Shown here: positions 34,182-34,616 of the stretch, one piece after another
How the letters are laid out: the number at the start of each line of letters is the position of its first letter
Numbering within the stretch: the first letter of the stretch is position 1
Assembly: GCA_019114265.1 (NCBI GenBank)
Contig: DXFV01000031.1
Span: 1 to 34,616, forward strand
Reading direction: 5' to 3'
Length of the DNA stretch: 34,616 bases
From: Anaerofilum faecale
GTDB lineage: Bacteria > Bacillota > Clostridia > Oscillospirales > Ruminococcaceae
Program-made: the position numbers and the translations under genes
The notes under the pieces: generated by a model
What the model was told of the DNA's origin: nothing
The model's database searches: none
Seen by the model: the letters and a program-made list of their open reading frames with translations, nothing else

Positions 34182-34616
34182 TTACCCTCTCAGAATTCCA
34201 TCAACACACACTAATTCAATATGATTAAAAAAATATTGTTTAATCGAATCAGAATGATCTACTACGATTATCGTTCTTCCTTTTTGTTTTATACGATCTA
34301 GGTATCTCACAACGCAAAAAATCTCGTCGTTACTCAATCCTTTGAAGGGTTCATCAATTCCAAATATGTCTGCCCTAGAATTGATAGCTTTTAAAAGTTT
34401 GATTCGAATATTTTCACCCCCGGAAAGTGTTGATATGGGCTGTCCGATTTTCAGATGCCCTAATAGCAAAGAAGACGCTTCTTCTAAGGAGTGTGATATT
34501 TTATCGTCTAAATGGGAAAAAAACTCTTTTGCTTCATCAATTGTCATATTCCAAACATCGAATATGCTTTTGCCATTGAGCTTGTATTTTTGAAGTATTT
34601 TATTGAACACTGTGCC
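34182..34616 (-). CDS. UvrA-like ABC ATPase, C-terminal part (runs off the window)
   Basis: The last 144 codons of a gene that continues beyond the right edge. The visible part follows the C-terminal half of UvrA. GTVFNKILQKYKLNGKSIFD resembles the stretch after the UvrA zinc finger, and DVWNMTIDEAKEFF matches DVL-MTVEEA-EFF. IGQPISTLSGGENIRIKL carries the ABC signature, and IFGIDEPFKGLSNDEI is Walker B. VVDHSDSIKQYF carries the switch His. It is clearly divergent from housekeeping UvrA: SGGENIR in place of SGGEAQR, FKGL in place of TTGL, and a shortened tail with no C-terminal extension. Low GC and heavy use of A/T-ending codons mark it off from the neighbours and suggest transfer. Such UvrA paralogues can give drug or peptide self-resistance, but nothing here shows which. 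Confidence 0.75.
   Translation of the reverse strand, partial: GTVFNKILQKYKLNGKSIFDVWNMTIDEAKEFFSHLDDKISHSLEEASSLLLGHLKIGQPISTLSGGENIRIKLLKAINSRADIFGIDEPFKGLSNDEIFCVVRYLDRIKQKGRTIIVVDHSDSIKQYFFNHIELVCVDGILRG

Overview
The window is GC-rich chromosomal DNA (for example 43 of 60 bases are G or C at 30001-30060). It probably comes from a spore-forming member of the Clostridia, with the Oscillospirales as my best guess. The reasons are the gene order hprK-glk-murB-rapZ-whiA-dnaE-pfkA, a complete gerABC-type germinant receptor operon, strong AGGAGG ribosome binding sites, sigma-A promoters with an AT-rich -10 box in a GC-rich background, and Firmicutes-type Opp, Trp-like and PyrR-linked genes. Nearly everything is on the minus strand. 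Exceptions are a glycosyltransferase gene and a DUF421/DUF4363 gene pair.

Layout from left to right. (1) 1-280: three tRNA genes (transcribed Asp-Phe-Gly) behind a near-consensus promoter. (2) 330-9804: one long operon read right to left, hprK-glk-murB-rapZ-whiA-dnaE-pfkA. It joins HPr-based carbon control and glycolysis with cell-wall precursor synthesis and DNA replication. The yvcK gene usually found between rapZ and whiA is absent. pfkA has its own additional promoter. (3) 9825-11272: a divergent GT4 glycosyltransferase with a long structured leader. (4) 11276-14909: a gerA-gerB-gerC operon with a sigma-G-like promoter, divergent from a DUF421/DUF4363 pair (14955-16021). (5) 16080-19765: secD-secF, then a TIM-barrel gene translationally coupled to nrdR. 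(6) 19830-22896: a group Ic aspartate aminotransferase and a uracil permease whose leader carries a PyrR-type RNA loop. (7) 23032-25849: a three-gene ABC importer of the TrpXYZ type. (8) 25911-33348: a murein-peptide-like uptake and processing operon: oppB-oppC-oppD-oppF, an S66 LD-carboxypeptidase, an NlpC/P60 endopeptidase and an amidohydrolase. It has no substrate-binding protein in view. (9) 33532-34616: a sharply AT-richer segment (22 of 60 G/C at 34381-34440) with a start-less small reading frame and the C-terminal end of a divergent UvrA-like ATPase that continues past the window.

Most of the window is ordinary core genome. The parts most worth a second look are the RNA leaders (uraA, the Trp-like ABC operon, hprK), the terminator-like hairpin abutting the amidohydrolase ribosome binding site, the back-to-back sporulation-type promoters at 14879-14924, and the AT-rich right edge. 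I saw no CRISPR array, no insertion sequence with a transposase, no phage genes and no convincing new defence system. All functional calls rest on reading motifs by eye; no database search was run.
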